Shown here: one piece after another, positions 1-8,459 of the stretch
Layout of the letters: every line of letters begins with the position of its first letter
How positions within the stretch are numbered: position 1 is the first letter of the stretch
Assembly (NCBI GenBank): GCA_016188575.1
Contig: JACPHN010000268.1
Location: 1-64,000 of the forward strand
Source: Candidatus Schekmanbacteria bacterium
GTDB lineage: Bacteria > CSSED10-310 > JACPHN01
Length of the DNA stretch: 64,000 bases
Direction of reading: 5' to 3'
Translations under genes and position numbers: made by a program
The notes under the pieces: model-generated
Told to the model about the DNA's origin: nothing
Databases searched by the model: none
What the model saw: the letters and a program-made list of their open reading frames with translations, nothing else

Positions 1-22
1 CCTCCAGGGTTTCCGTACTCAT
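1..22 (-). CDS. Start of a gene running off the left edge
   Basis: Only the first seven codons (MSTETLE) are in the window, on the minus strand. An ATG at 22-20 is preceded by a GGAGGGG Shine-Dalgarno about six bases upstream, which is why I call a start. Nothing can be said about function. It lies downstream of the ankyrin gene on the same strand, separated by about 365 bases. Confidence 0.4.
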
Positions 23-387
23 CGCCCCTCCAATCCTATGCCGGCGCGTGCCCGAACGCAACCTGCAGCGCGGGCGAGTGAGCGTTCGCCGCGCCCAAGC
101 TCGCGGGCGCGGCATCCCGCGCCGGCCAGACTCGAGTTTTCGTCTCCTGGACACACGGGTTCATCACACAGCGCTTTTTGTGCGCATGCCGGGGGAATGG
201 CCAGGAAAACGCATCTGCCTGGGAACCCGGCGTTGGTTCCGAGACCCCAAGACCTCGTTCGGTATGGCGACGGCCAATCCCGGAGTCCGTCAGCACCCCG
301 TTCCGCGCGGTGCGGCCAGCTCCGCAATCCGCTCGCGCTCCGCGAGCACGCCTTGGCGACCACGCGCCGCGCTTCTTGCTCGAGCAC
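23..387. other. Intergenic stretch without a convincing gene
   Basis: About 365 bases between the ankyrin gene and the next minus-strand start. Open frames exist on both strands, but they are arginine/proline/alanine-rich, have no ribosome site and look like GC-rich shadows. The only structure I see is a small perfect hairpin, GGAACC at 222-227 with GGTTCC at 235-240. It could end the exopolysaccharide operon, but it lacks a T-tract. No clear promoter was found. Confidence 0.4.
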
Positions 388-1077
388 TCAGCAGCCGCCG
401 TGCGGACGCCCCAGCAACGCCACGCGCAGCGGCTTTCTGTCGGCGGCGATCGCGTGCGCCCCGTAGCACAACCGCCGCAGAATGGCATCGGACCTGCCAT
501 GCCAGCTTGCCCAGCTCAGCGGCGTTTCCCCATTCATGTCGCGAGCCTCGGGACTGGCCCCCGCGGCAAGCAGCAGGTCGAGCGTCGCTTCGCCGCCACA
601 CACTGCGGCACGGTGCAGGGGCGTTTCGCCCTTCGTCAAGCAGTCCCGCATGAAGCAGCCGGTTTCCACCGCGGGACGAGTCTTGCGGTTGACATCGGCG
701 TGGTGAGCCAGGAGCACGCCGACCACGAGGTCATGCCGATCGCGATCGGCGGTGCACAGCGCGGCGTGCAGGGGCGTTTCACCGCTCCTGGCATCCGCGC
801 CATTCGCGTCAGCTCCGCTCTCGAGCAGGAGCTCGCAGAGCCGCCACCAGCCGTGGAAGGCGGCACCATTGAGCCCGAGGTTCGCGCCAAGCGCCTGCAA
901 CGACTCGCCGCGGTCCAGGAGAAACCGGATGGCGCTCACGTCGCCGTAGTAGGCGCACCACTCGATCAGGCGCACGGCGCGATGGGTCGCGGTCGCCGGC
1001 TGGCCTGACGCCACGTACGGCCACACCAGGTCGGTCCGGCCCGCTTCGATCCGCTCAAGCAGCTCTTCCATCGCCAT
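388..1077 (-). CDS. Ankyrin-repeat protein
   Basis: A 229-residue protein with three to four ankyrin repeats. Recognisable repeat starts are GETPLHAAL near residue 100, GETPLHRAA near 150 and GETPLSWAS near 185, each followed by LLL-type helices (LLLESGADANG, LLLAAGASPEA). There is no signal peptide or membrane segment, so it is probably cytosolic and binds a protein partner. Its ATG lies inside the last codons of the amidotransferase gene (23-base overlap), so it is the last translationally coupled gene of the exopolysaccharide operon. An alternative ATG sits two codons further in. An ankyrin protein is not a usual member of such operons and its partner is unknown. Confidence 0.85.
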   Translation of the reverse strand: MAMEELLERIEAGRTDLVWPYVASGQPATATHRAVRLIEWCAYYGDVSAIRFLLDRGESLQALGANLGLNGAAFHGWWRLCELLLESGADANGADARSGETPLHAALCTADRDRHDLVVGVLLAHHADVNRKTRPAVETGCFMRDCLTKGETPLHRAAVCGGEATLDLLLAAGASPEARDMNGETPLSWASWHGRSDAILRRLCYGAHAIAADRKPLRVALLGRPHGGC

Positions 1078-2992
1078 TTTCCACCCCGCACCCCGCGCGC
1101 TGCAATCGCGTCGCCTCCCCGTGCGCGCCCACCGCCGCGCCGTCCAGGAACGCCCGGCACCACAGCTCGAACGACATCATCGTCCACAGGTGCAGGTCGA
1201 GCTCGCGGCCGCGCTGGTGGCGCGCAATCAGCGTCTCGACGTAGCGCCGATCGAACCAGCCCCGCCCGAGGCAGGACGGCGACAGCAGCAGCTCGCGCAC
1301 GAAGCCGCCGAGCTCGCCGCGGAACCAGCGCCCCAGCGGGATCGCAAACCCCGACTTGGGCCGGTCCAGGATCGCGTCGGGCAGAATGCCGCGCAGCGCC
1401 TCCTTGAAAACGTGCTTGCGGACTCCGCCGGCAACCTGCAGCTCGGGCGGGATCGCCGCCGCGAGCTCCACGATCTTGTGATCGAGCAACGGCACGCGCG
1501 CCTCGATCGAGCACGCCATGCTCATGCGGTCGACCTTTGTCAGGATGTCGAGCGGCAGGTAGTTTTTCAGATCCAGATACTGCAGCGCCGACAGCCAGCT
1601 CCCCGGGACGCGGCCGAGCGACTCCAGAGCAGGCGTCCGCGGATCCGTTCCCAGGAGCTCCGACCACAGCTCCGGGCGAAAGAGCCGGCGCAGCGATTCC
1701 GCGCGGAAGAGCGTACCGGCGTCCAGATACCGCTGGGCGCCGCGCAGCGACTTGTGATGCAGGTAGTTGTGGCCGCGAACGCCCTCCGGCACCACCGCCG
1801 CGAGCCAACCGAAGACCTTGCGCCTCGCCTCGGGACGCCGATCCCACTCCCGCTCGCGCGCCTCGACCGCGTATTTGTCGTAGCCCGCGAACAGCTCGTC
1901 GCCGCCGTCTCCCGACAGTGCCACCGTGACGTGCTCCGACGCGAGCTTGGAGACCATGTAGGTGGGAATCGCCGAGGTGTCGCCGAACGGTTCGTCCAGA
2001 TACCACGCGAGATTCTCCACGATGTCGAGCACGTCGGGCTCCAGCACGAGCTCGGTGTGGATGGTCTGAAACTGCTGGGCGACGGCGCGGGCCGCGGCGA
2101 GCTCGTTGTAATCCGCCTCGGGGAAGCCGATGGAAAAGGTGCGCACGGGTTCGCCGCCGAGGCGGGCCATGGTGGCGACGACGGCAGACGAATCGACGCC
2201 GCCGCTCAAGAAGGCGCCGAGCGGCACGTCGCTCACGAGGTGTAGGCGCACGGACTCCTCGAGCAGCGCGCGCAGCTCGGCGACGTAGTCGTCGAGGCGA
2301 CGGCCGGGACGGGGCTGGAAGTCGACGTCCCAGTACGACCGCGCCGCGGGCTCGCGGTCCGGGTCGGCAGCGAGCAGGTGCCCGGCCTCCAGCTTGTGGA
2401 CGCCCGCGATGATGCTTTCCTGTCGCGGCGTCGTCAAGAACGTGAACAGATGCCGCACCGCCGCCCAGTTGAGCTCCCGGCCGACCTCGCGAACCTGCAG
2501 CATCGCCTTGAGCTCGGACGCGAACACGACGCTGTCGTTCACCCGCGCCCAGAACAGCGGCTTGATTCCGAGCCGGTCGCGGGCCAACAGCAGGTGCCGC
2601 CGGCGCTCGTCCCACAGCGCGAACGCGAACATGCCGCGCAGCTCCTGCACGCAGTCTTCGCCGTAGTCTTCGTAGAGGTGCACGATGCACTCGGTATCCG
2701 TCCCGGTGCGAAACACGTGCCCGCGCGCCTCGAGCTCGCGGCGCAGCTCCTTGAAGTTGTAAATCTCCCCGTTGAAGACGACCCAGATGGTGCCGTCCTC
2801 GTTGGCGATCGGCTGCTCGCCGGTGCAGAGGTCGATGATGCTCAGCCGGCACATCCCCAGGGCGACGTTGCCCGCGACGCGAAAGCCGCGGTGATCGGGC
2901 CCCCGGTGGCTCAGCGTCGCCGCCATGGCCTCCAGCTCGCCGGCGCTCGCCGGCCTACCGTCGAAGTTGATACGGCCTACGATGCCACACAT
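1055..2992 (-). CDS. Asparagine-synthase-like amidotransferase of the exopolysaccharide cluster
   Basis: A 645-residue glutamine-hydrolysing amidotransferase. The N-terminal class II glutaminase domain starts with the catalytic Cys2 (MCGIVG). The C-terminal ATP-pyrophosphatase domain carries the P-loop LSGGVDSS and the motif LSGDGGDELFAGYDKY. Length and architecture match the asparagine synthase family, and especially the amidotransferases found in exosortase-type polysaccharide loci. In this setting the substrate is more likely a sugar carboxylate than free aspartate. The ATG is preceded by AAAGGAGA. The start overlaps the flippase gene by 16 bases and the end overlaps the ankyrin gene. Catalytic residues look intact. 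The true acceptor is inferred, not seen. Confidence 0.9.
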   Translation of the reverse strand: MCGIVGRINFDGRPASAGELEAMAATLSHRGPDHRGFRVAGNVALGMCRLSIIDLCTGEQPIANEDGTIWVVFNGEIYNFKELRRELEARGHVFRTGTDTECIVHLYEDYGEDCVQELRGMFAFALWDERRRHLLLARDRLGIKPLFWARVNDSVVFASELKAMLQVREVGRELNWAAVRHLFTFLTTPRQESIIAGVHKLEAGHLLAADPDREPAARSYWDVDFQPRPGRRLDDYVAELRALLEESVRLHLVSDVPLGAFLSGGVDSSAVVATMARLGGEPVRTFSIGFPEADYNELAAARAVAQQFQTIHTELVLEPDVLDIVENLAWYLDEPFGDTSAIPTYMVSKLASEHVTVALSGDGGDELFAGYDKYAVEAREREWDRRPEARRKVFGWLAAVVPEGVRGHNYLHHKSLRGAQRYLDAGTLFRAESLRRLFRPELWSELLGTDPRTPALESLGRVPGSWLSALQYLDLKNYLPLDILTKVDRMSMACSIEARVPLLDHKIVELAAAIPPELQVAGGVRKHVFKEALRGILPDAILDRPKSGFAIPLGRWFRGELGGFVRELLLSPSCLGRGWFDRRYVETLIARHQRGRELDLHLWTMMSFELWCRAFLDGAAVGAHGEATRLQRAGCGVENGDGRAA

Positions 2993-4572
2993 CGCGAATC
3001 TCCTTTGCGTTTTTCCGCCGGCGGGGCGGGGGTCCCGGGATGGAGCGCCGCGCCGCGACGCGGGCGGCCGCGGCCACGGCCACAAGCCGAGGCGAAACGC
3101 CGTGCGAGCGACGTGACTCTCGTCACCAGCTCGCGGTCGAGCAAGCTCATCCACGACAGCACCGGGAGCGCACAGCCCACGAACGTCACTGCCGTCGCCA
3201 CCAGGGAGAGCGCGGGGCCGCCTCCCAACAGCGCCCGCACGGCCAGCGCCGGCACGGCGAGCAGCGCGCACGCGAGCGCCAACCGGCCCAGGTCGCGCCA
3301 GGGCAATACCCGGCTCGCAGGCACGCCCAGCATCTGCCGCAGGTGCCACAGCGTCATGGTCTTGGCAAAAGCGTTGCCGAGCACCGTGACCAGCACCGCG
3401 CCGGCGAGCCCCAGCCCGAGCAGCAGCGGCACCAGCAGCGCCGCGACGAACAGGAGGCGCGCCAGGTTTTGCACGAGCAGGAAACGGGTCTGCGCGTACG
3501 CCCGCAACACAGCATCGGTTTGCAGCGCCGAGAGCGGCAAGAGCGCGAGCCAGATCATGAAGATGGGAACGCTGCCCTGATAGCGCTCCGTAAAGAGCAG
3601 GACGATGAGGTCGGGCGCCGTCAGCAGGAGCAGCGCGGCGACCGGAAAAAAGACCATGGCGAGCTTGCGGGTCGTGTCGTGCCAGATCGCCCGCGCCGCC
3701 TCCTGGTCCCCCTGGTGCACGGCCTTGCTCATCCCCACCATCAGCACGTTGCCACCCGACTGCGCCAGGAAGTCGACGAGCGGCACTTGCAGGCACCCTA
3801 CCGAGTAGACCGCGAAGACCGCGGCCGAAAACTGGTAGGCGACCGCATACTGGTGAAGATTGACGATGAGCGTGTCGACGATGATCGCGAGCTGAAAGGG
3901 GATCGTGTACGCGAGCTGCTCCCCGAGGATGGCGCCGCGGCGCGGGGCGGCGTCGCGGGCCGGGACCCCGTGCACCACGCCGAGCGTCGTGACGAGCCGC
4001 AGCACCCCGTGAGCGATCGCGCCCAGCAGCACGCCGCGCAGCCCGCCGAGAACCAGTCCCACGGACAGCAACAGCGCCGCCCGCGCGACGTCCGACAGCG
4101 CGTACGCCGCCGACGCTCGCCAGTGCTGGCCGCTAGCCACCAGCACGATCTCCAGCGGCGCCGACATCAGGGTCAGCGCCAGATACACGCCGATGAGCGG
4201 CAGATACGGGCCGAGCCGGGGGTTGGCGAACAGGCCCGCGATCGCCTCGCTCCCCGCCCACAGCGCCGCGAGGCAGCAGAGCCCCGACAGCCCGAGCACG
4301 GCGACGGCGTTGCTCGCGAAGCGCCTGCGCCCCGCGCTTGCCCGGGGGACGAAGTAATACAGACTCTCCGCCATCCCGAGCTGCGCGAGCGCGAACAGCG
4401 TCGTGAATACCAGAAAGAGCTGGCGATAGGTGCCGAACTCGGTCTGGTCGAAGACGCGCGCGAGCACCACGGGGATGAAGAAGGTCGCCGCGAATCCTAC
4501 CGCGCGCCCGGCCATGAGCAGATACGCCGGCCCGAAGCTCCAGGGGCGGTTGCCGCGGTCCTCGTCACTCAT
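2977..4572 (-). CDS. Polysaccharide flippase, Wzx/MATE-like
   Basis: A 531-residue inner-membrane protein with about 12-14 hydrophobic segments, of the polysaccharide transport (PST/Wzx) type. It would flip undecaprenyl-linked repeat units to the periplasm. The family signature region near the N-terminus reads FDQTEFGTYRQLFLVF. The C-terminal 45 residues are hydrophilic, arginine- and proline-rich, and run into the amidotransferase start; they look like a low-complexity tail. The ATG overlaps the end of the O-antigen-ligase-like gene by eight bases (ATGAGTGA), so the two are translationally coupled. Confidence 0.85.
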   Translation of the reverse strand: MSDEDRGNRPWSFGPAYLLMAGRAVGFAATFFIPVVLARVFDQTEFGTYRQLFLVFTTLFALAQLGMAESLYYFVPRASAGRRRFASNAVAVLGLSGLCCLAALWAGSEAIAGLFANPRLGPYLPLIGVYLALTLMSAPLEIVLVASGQHWRASAAYALSDVARAALLLSVGLVLGGLRGVLLGAIAHGVLRLVTTLGVVHGVPARDAAPRRGAILGEQLAYTIPFQLAIIVDTLIVNLHQYAVAYQFSAAVFAVYSVGCLQVPLVDFLAQSGGNVLMVGMSKAVHQGDQEAARAIWHDTTRKLAMVFFPVAALLLLTAPDLIVLLFTERYQGSVPIFMIWLALLPLSALQTDAVLRAYAQTRFLLVQNLARLLFVAALLVPLLLGLGLAGAVLVTVLGNAFAKTMTLWHLRQMLGVPASRVLPWRDLGRLALACALLAVPALAVRALLGGGPALSLVATAVTFVGCALPVLSWMSLLDRELVTRVTSLARRFASACGRGRGRPRRGAALHPGTPAPPAEKRKGDSRCVAS

Positions 4573-6022
4573 GAACGCCCCGGTCGGCCGCCGGCTCCGG
4601 CTGCGGTTGCCGGCTCACCGCCCGAGTCGCCGCAACCAGCGCGATGAGCAGGTAGGGGAACCAGCTCAGCACGAAGCCGCCTGCCAGGCCACACGCCAGA
4701 AAACCCCACAGCGAGGCGTGCAGCGCGAAGGCGAGCGGGGCGATCAGGTGCGCGTTTCGCCCGCCCCCCACGCCGCCCACACCGCCCACACCGCCCAGCC
4801 CGGCGCGCTCGCCGCCCGCGCGGCCCCGCCGCGCCAGGCGGCCCGTGCCGACCAGCGCCGCCGCCAGCATCCCGGCAAACGGCACGAACCCCGCCAGACC
4901 CGTCTCGGCAAGCGCCTGAACCAGCGTGTTGTGGCTGTGCAGCCAGCCGTTGGACGGCGCGTCCGCCGGCGCATACAGCGGCCAGCCAAGCATGGAGCAA
5001 CCCAGCCCGACCCCGGTCAACGGCCGATCCGCGAACATCTCCAGCCCCACGCGAATCGTCCACAGCCGTTCCTGAACCGTCGTATCCGCCCGCAACCCGG
5101 AAAACCCCTCGTCGCGCGTCCACAGCCGGTCTGCGAACGCCAGGCAGACGATCCCCCCGGCAACCGCCAGGACCCACACGGAGAGCTTGCGCGAGCGCAG
5201 CACGCTCAGCCCGATCACCACCGCCAGCGCCAGCAGCCCGCCGCGCGAAAACGTCACGAAGATCGCCGGCAGGTAGATCGCCGCGACGCCATACAGGGCC
5301 GCGCGCCGCGGCAAGCTGCCGTCGCGCGCCAGGTACAGCGCCAGCGGCAGGAGAATGACCAGACTGTAGGCGAGCTCGTTGGGGTTTTCGAAAATCCCGA
5401 TCCAGCCGGCGCGGGACCCCTCTACAAGCTGACCGGTCGCGTAGTGCTGCAAGGTGCCGAGGGCGGGAAACAAGCCCCCGACGACCATCACGGTCGCGAT
5501 GCCGCGGAGGCGTCCGAGATCCGTGGCGACATTCAGCACGAGCAAGGACACGGCGGCCATCTTTGCCAGATCCGCGAGCTGCTCGGCGGCATACCCCGGC
5601 CACAGCGCGCCGGCGACCGACAGCGCGGCGGCGGCGACGAAGCCGAGCAACAGGTAGCTTTCCGGCCACACCAGGCGGAACGCACGTTCCGCCACCACCA
5701 GCTCGACGGCCAGCACGACGAGCGCCAGCAACGCCACCGCCTGCGCCGGCCGCACCGCTTCCAGCGCCGGGACCAGCAGCGCCGCATTGGAGTAGAGCAG
5801 GGCCAAAAAGAGCAGCACGAGCCAGTAGGACAGGCGCCCGCGACGGGCGCCGTGCCGCCGGTCGCTCCCCAGCGGCCCCTCCACCTCACCTCCCCGCGCT
5901 TGCGGGGGGCGGCCTCCAAGCTCTCTCTCTCCCCCCGCTTGCCGGGGAAGGAAGGCAGCGGGGTATGATCGCAGTGGTCGCGTGGCCGCGTCCTGCCGAT
6001 ATTTGACACCGCTTGCCGTCAT
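4565..6022 (-). CDS. O-antigen ligase/polymerase-like membrane protein
   Basis: A 485-residue polytopic membrane protein with about ten hydrophobic segments. The periplasmic-loop signature of the O-antigen ligase family (PF04932) is visible: QERLWTIRVG, then RPLTGVGLG and WLHSHNTLVQALAETG. It would polymerise or transfer polysaccharide units in the periplasm. The ATG overlaps the wecB stop (ATGA). Residues about 10-65 are odd: they are the translation of a GC-rich palindromic repeat, rich in R, G and P, before the first membrane segment. Residues near 420 (GGVGGVGGVGGG) come from a 9-base tandem repeat. Polymerase versus ligase cannot be decided. Confidence 0.82.
   Translation of the reverse strand: MTASGVKYRQDAATRPLRSYPAAFLPRQAGGERELGGRPPQARGGEVEGPLGSDRRHGARRGRLSYWLVLLFLALLYSNAALLVPALEAVRPAQAVALLALVVLAVELVVAERAFRLVWPESYLLLGFVAAAALSVAGALWPGYAAEQLADLAKMAAVSLLVLNVATDLGRLRGIATVMVVGGLFPALGTLQHYATGQLVEGSRAGWIGIFENPNELAYSLVILLPLALYLARDGSLPRRAALYGVAAIYLPAIFVTFSRGGLLALAVVIGLSVLRSRKLSVWVLAVAGGIVCLAFADRLWTRDEGFSGLRADTTVQERLWTIRVGLEMFADRPLTGVGLGCSMLGWPLYAPADAPSNGWLHSHNTLVQALAETGLAGFVPFAGMLAAALVGTGRLARRGRAGGERAGLGGVGGVGGVGGGRNAHLIAPLAFALHASLWGFLACGLAGGFVLSWFPYLLIALVAATRAVSRQPQPEPAADRGVHE
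5880..5965. repeat. GC-rich palindromic repeat (family R1), two hairpins, inside the ligase-like gene
   Basis: Two successive palindromes with cores CCCCGCGCTTGCGGGG (about 5892-5908) and CCCCCCGCTTGCCGGGG (about 5931-5947), each with pyrimidine-rich left and purine-rich right flanks. The unit is related to those at 7291, 9703, 13341, 23361, 24371 and 45844. It is read through in frame near the N-terminus of the O-antigen-ligase-like protein. Confidence 0.7.
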
Positions 6023-7182
6023 GCCCGCACTCCCGGCTCCCGAGCGCGCACCTGTCTGCTGCGCACGCCGCGGTACAGCTCCCGGATCTCGGTGCGGTGC
6101 TCGTATAGCGCGCTCACGATGCGTTCGGCGGCGTGGCCGTCCCACTTTTCGGGGGTCCGCCGGAGCTTCGGCGGGCCCGACAAGATGGCCCGGGCGCTTT
6201 CGAGAATGAGGCCGCCGTCGAAGCCGACCAGCTCGTTGGTGCCCAGGGTCACGGTGATGGGCCGTTCCGTGTTTTCGCGCAGCGTCAGACAGGGCACCCG
6301 CAGCATGGTGGATTCCTCCTGAACGCCGCCGGAATCGGTCATCACGAATCGGCAATCGCGGAGCAGTCGGATGAAGTCGACGTAGTTGAGCGGCGGGATC
6401 CTGCGCACGTGGTCGAGACTTGCGGTCAGCCCGAGACCGCCAAGCTGGGCCGCCGTGCGCGGATGCACCGGAAAGACGATGGGGACGCGTTTGCCGAGCT
6501 CTTCTATGATCGCCGCCAGGTGCGCAAGGCGGCGGGGATCGTCGACGTTCGCGGGGCGGTGCAGTGTGAGCATGGCGTAGTCGCCGTCCTCGAGCTCGAG
6601 CCGACTGTGCACGTCGGACGACGCGATGCTCGGCCACGACCGCCGGAGCGTGTCGGCAAGCACGTTGCCGGTAAAGAAGATCTTCTCGGCGGCGATCCCT
6701 TCCTGGCGCAGATTGGTGATGGCCTGGGGTTCCGTGACGAAGAGGTAATCGGCGATGGCGTCGGTCAGGACGCGGTTGATCTCCTCGGGCATCTCGCGGT
6801 CGAAGCTGCGCAGGCCCGCCTCGACGTGTGCCACCGGGATGCCGAGGCGCGTGGCCGTCAAGGCCGCCGCGAACGTCGAGGCCACGTCGCCGACCACCAG
6901 CACCAGGTCGGGGGGAACGGCCTCCAGATAGTCCTCCAGGCCCTCGAGCAGGCGCGCGGTCTGGTGGCCGGGTGAGCCGGAACCGACGCCGAGGTGGACA
7001 TCGGGCTCGGGAATGTGCAGGCCGCGGAAAAAAGAGCTGGAGAGCGACTCGTCGTAGTGCTGGCCAGTGTGGACCAGACGGGGAGCGATGCCCCGATGGC
7101 TGGTCATGGCGTCCATGAGCGGCGCGATCTTGACGAAGTTTGGCCGGCAACCGACGACACTGACGATGCTCAACGCGTCCAT
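6019..7182 (-). CDS. wecB: UDP-N-acetylglucosamine 2-epimerase, non-hydrolysing
   Basis: A 387-residue enzyme interconverting UDP-GlcNAc and UDP-ManNAc. Family motifs run in order: GCRPNFVKIAP at the N-terminus, HTGQHYDESL, GDVASTFA, HVEAGLRSFD, PEEINRVLTD, LHRPANVDD, FPVHPRT and TDSGGVQEE. Length is normal. The start is set by AGGAGG eight bases before ATG. It overlaps the deacetylase gene by 13 bases and the next gene by ATGA. With the UDP-sugar dehydrogenase upstream it would supply UDP-ManNAcA to the polysaccharide. The assignment is firm; use of the product in this pathway is inferred from context. Confidence 0.95.
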   Translation of the reverse strand: MDALSIVSVVGCRPNFVKIAPLMDAMTSHRGIAPRLVHTGQHYDESLSSSFFRGLHIPEPDVHLGVGSGSPGHQTARLLEGLEDYLEAVPPDLVLVVGDVASTFAAALTATRLGIPVAHVEAGLRSFDREMPEEINRVLTDAIADYLFVTEPQAITNLRQEGIAAEKIFFTGNVLADTLRRSWPSIASSDVHSRLELEDGDYAMLTLHRPANVDDPRRLAHLAAIIEELGKRVPIVFPVHPRTAAQLGGLGLTASLDHVRRIPPLNYVDFIRLLRDCRFVMTDSGGVQEESTMLRVPCLTLRENTERPITVTLGTNELVGFDGGLILESARAILSGPPKLRRTPEKWDGHAAERIVSALYEHRTEIRELYRGVRSRQVRAREPGVRA

Positions 7183-8459
7183 AGCTCGGTCCTCCTGAGG
7201 ACTGCGTGCGTCGTTTCGGCCAGGGGTCGACTCTCTGCCAGACCGGCCGAATCGGTGGACGAGGTCATTGTGAGTGACTGCGTCGCAGCGCCCCCCGCCG
7301 CAAGCGGGGGGAGGCAAGGCAGGGGGTCCTGGCGAACGGGCGCTTGATCCAGGTCCGCCGGTCGCTCGGCGTGGCGGTCTGAGCAGGCGCGCAGAACCTC
7401 GAAAATGCCGTTGATCTGAGCGCTCATGACCGCGCCCGAGAACTGCCCGTCCGCGCCCTTGCAGCAGTTTTCCCACAGGTGTTTGCGCGGCACGGTAAGC
7501 TGCGGGAACGCGGCGTGGCGGTGCCGGCAGGTGGTACAGGCGTGGGCATAGCCGGCCGCCGCGACGGCCTCGACGTCCGCGGCGCTGAACCGGCCGGCGG
7601 GGTAGGCGAAGCAGTCGACGCCGTGGCCGAGCTCGGCGGCGAGCTCCTGGCGCGACTCCGCAAGCTCCCGCCGCACGCGCGCGCGTGATTCGAGCGGCAG
7701 GATGATGTGGGTTTGCGTGTGGGAACCAATGGTGACCCCGGCGCGGTCGAGCGCACGGATGGCCGGCCAGTCCAGGATGCGCAGCTCGTCGAGGTCGCTC
7801 TCGTCGACGCCGACTGCGGACTCCAGCGCCGCGACGAGCTCGCCGAGAGCGGCGCAGGTGACCCGGGCGCAGAGCAGCTCGGTGAGGGTCGCCGCCGACC
7901 CGGATCCCGCGGGCACCGCCCCAAGGAGCACCTCCGGCGACACGCCGAGTTCCCGCAGCGCCGCAAGCGACAAACAACCGCCTTTCCCCCACCGCGCCGC
8001 CGCGGTGTGGAGCAGCCGGTAGAGGCGGTCGTGCAGCGGAATGCCCGCGCCGCCCGCCAGGTCGGTCACGACGAACACGGTCGCCGGGACGCCGAGCGCG
8101 CGGAGGACCGGCAAGCCGTGCTCGGCCACGTCGCGGTAGCCGTCGTCGAAGGTGACGGCGGCGACGGGGGCGGCGCCTGCCTGATCCGCCCCCTGGTGCG
8201 CCGCCGCGAGCTCGTCCAGCGCGACGAAGCGATGGGAACGCCCCACCCAGCGCAGTTGCCGGGCGAGCATGTCCTGGGTGATCTGCATCGCCGGCATGGC
8301 GTGCGCTTCGGACTGCATCCGCTGCACGACGCGATGGTAGCACAGCACCAGTGGTCGATAGCGCCGCCGCGACACCGCGCCGATTGCCTCCGCGAGGCCC
8401 AACGCGTGCAGGCTGCGCGCCACTGTGCTCTTTATCGTGCGCCGCCAGGGTGCGCTCAT
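7170..8459 (-). CDS. Polysaccharide deacetylase (NodB domain)
   Basis: A 429-residue carbohydrate esterase family 4 protein. It has the catalytic motif TFDDGYRD (about residue 105) and the metal-binding GSHTQTH (about 245), with a late PAGRFS segment typical of the polysaccharide-operon branch. It would remove N-acetyl groups from amino sugars of the chain. The N-terminus has no clear signal peptide. The last 50 residues or so, after FEVLRACSDRH, are the translation of a palindromic repeat, so the natural C-terminus seems to have been replaced. The ATG overlaps the upstream stop (ATGA). Active-site residues look intact. Confidence 0.88.
   Translation of the reverse strand: MSAPWRRTIKSTVARSLHALGLAEAIGAVSRRRYRPLVLCYHRVVQRMQSEAHAMPAMQITQDMLARQLRWVGRSHRFVALDELAAAHQGADQAGAAPVAAVTFDDGYRDVAEHGLPVLRALGVPATVFVVTDLAGGAGIPLHDRLYRLLHTAAARWGKGGCLSLAALRELGVSPEVLLGAVPAGSGSAATLTELLCARVTCAALGELVAALESAVGVDESDLDELRILDWPAIRALDRAGVTIGSHTQTHIILPLESRARVRRELAESRQELAAELGHGVDCFAYPAGRFSAADVEAVAAAGYAHACTTCRHRHAAFPQLTVPRKHLWENCCKGADGQFSGAVMSAQINGIFEVLRACSDRHAERPADLDQAPVRQDPLPCLPPLAAGGAATQSLTMTSSTDSAGLAESRPLAETTHAVLRRTELWTR
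7291..7326. repeat. R1 repeat in the 3' end of the deacetylase gene
   Basis: A perfect eight-base stem, CCCCCCGC at 7291-7298 with GCGGGGGG at 7304-7311 and a five-base loop, followed by the purine-rich flank AGGCAAGGCAGGGGG. It is translated within the deacetylase C-terminus and lies about 110 bases upstream of the wecB start. Confidence 0.75.

Noticed and set aside
36-500. Long open frames on both strands at the left edge.
   Set aside because: They lack ribosome sites, are R/P/A-rich and partly mirror the ankyrin gene; they look like shadows of GC-rich sequence.
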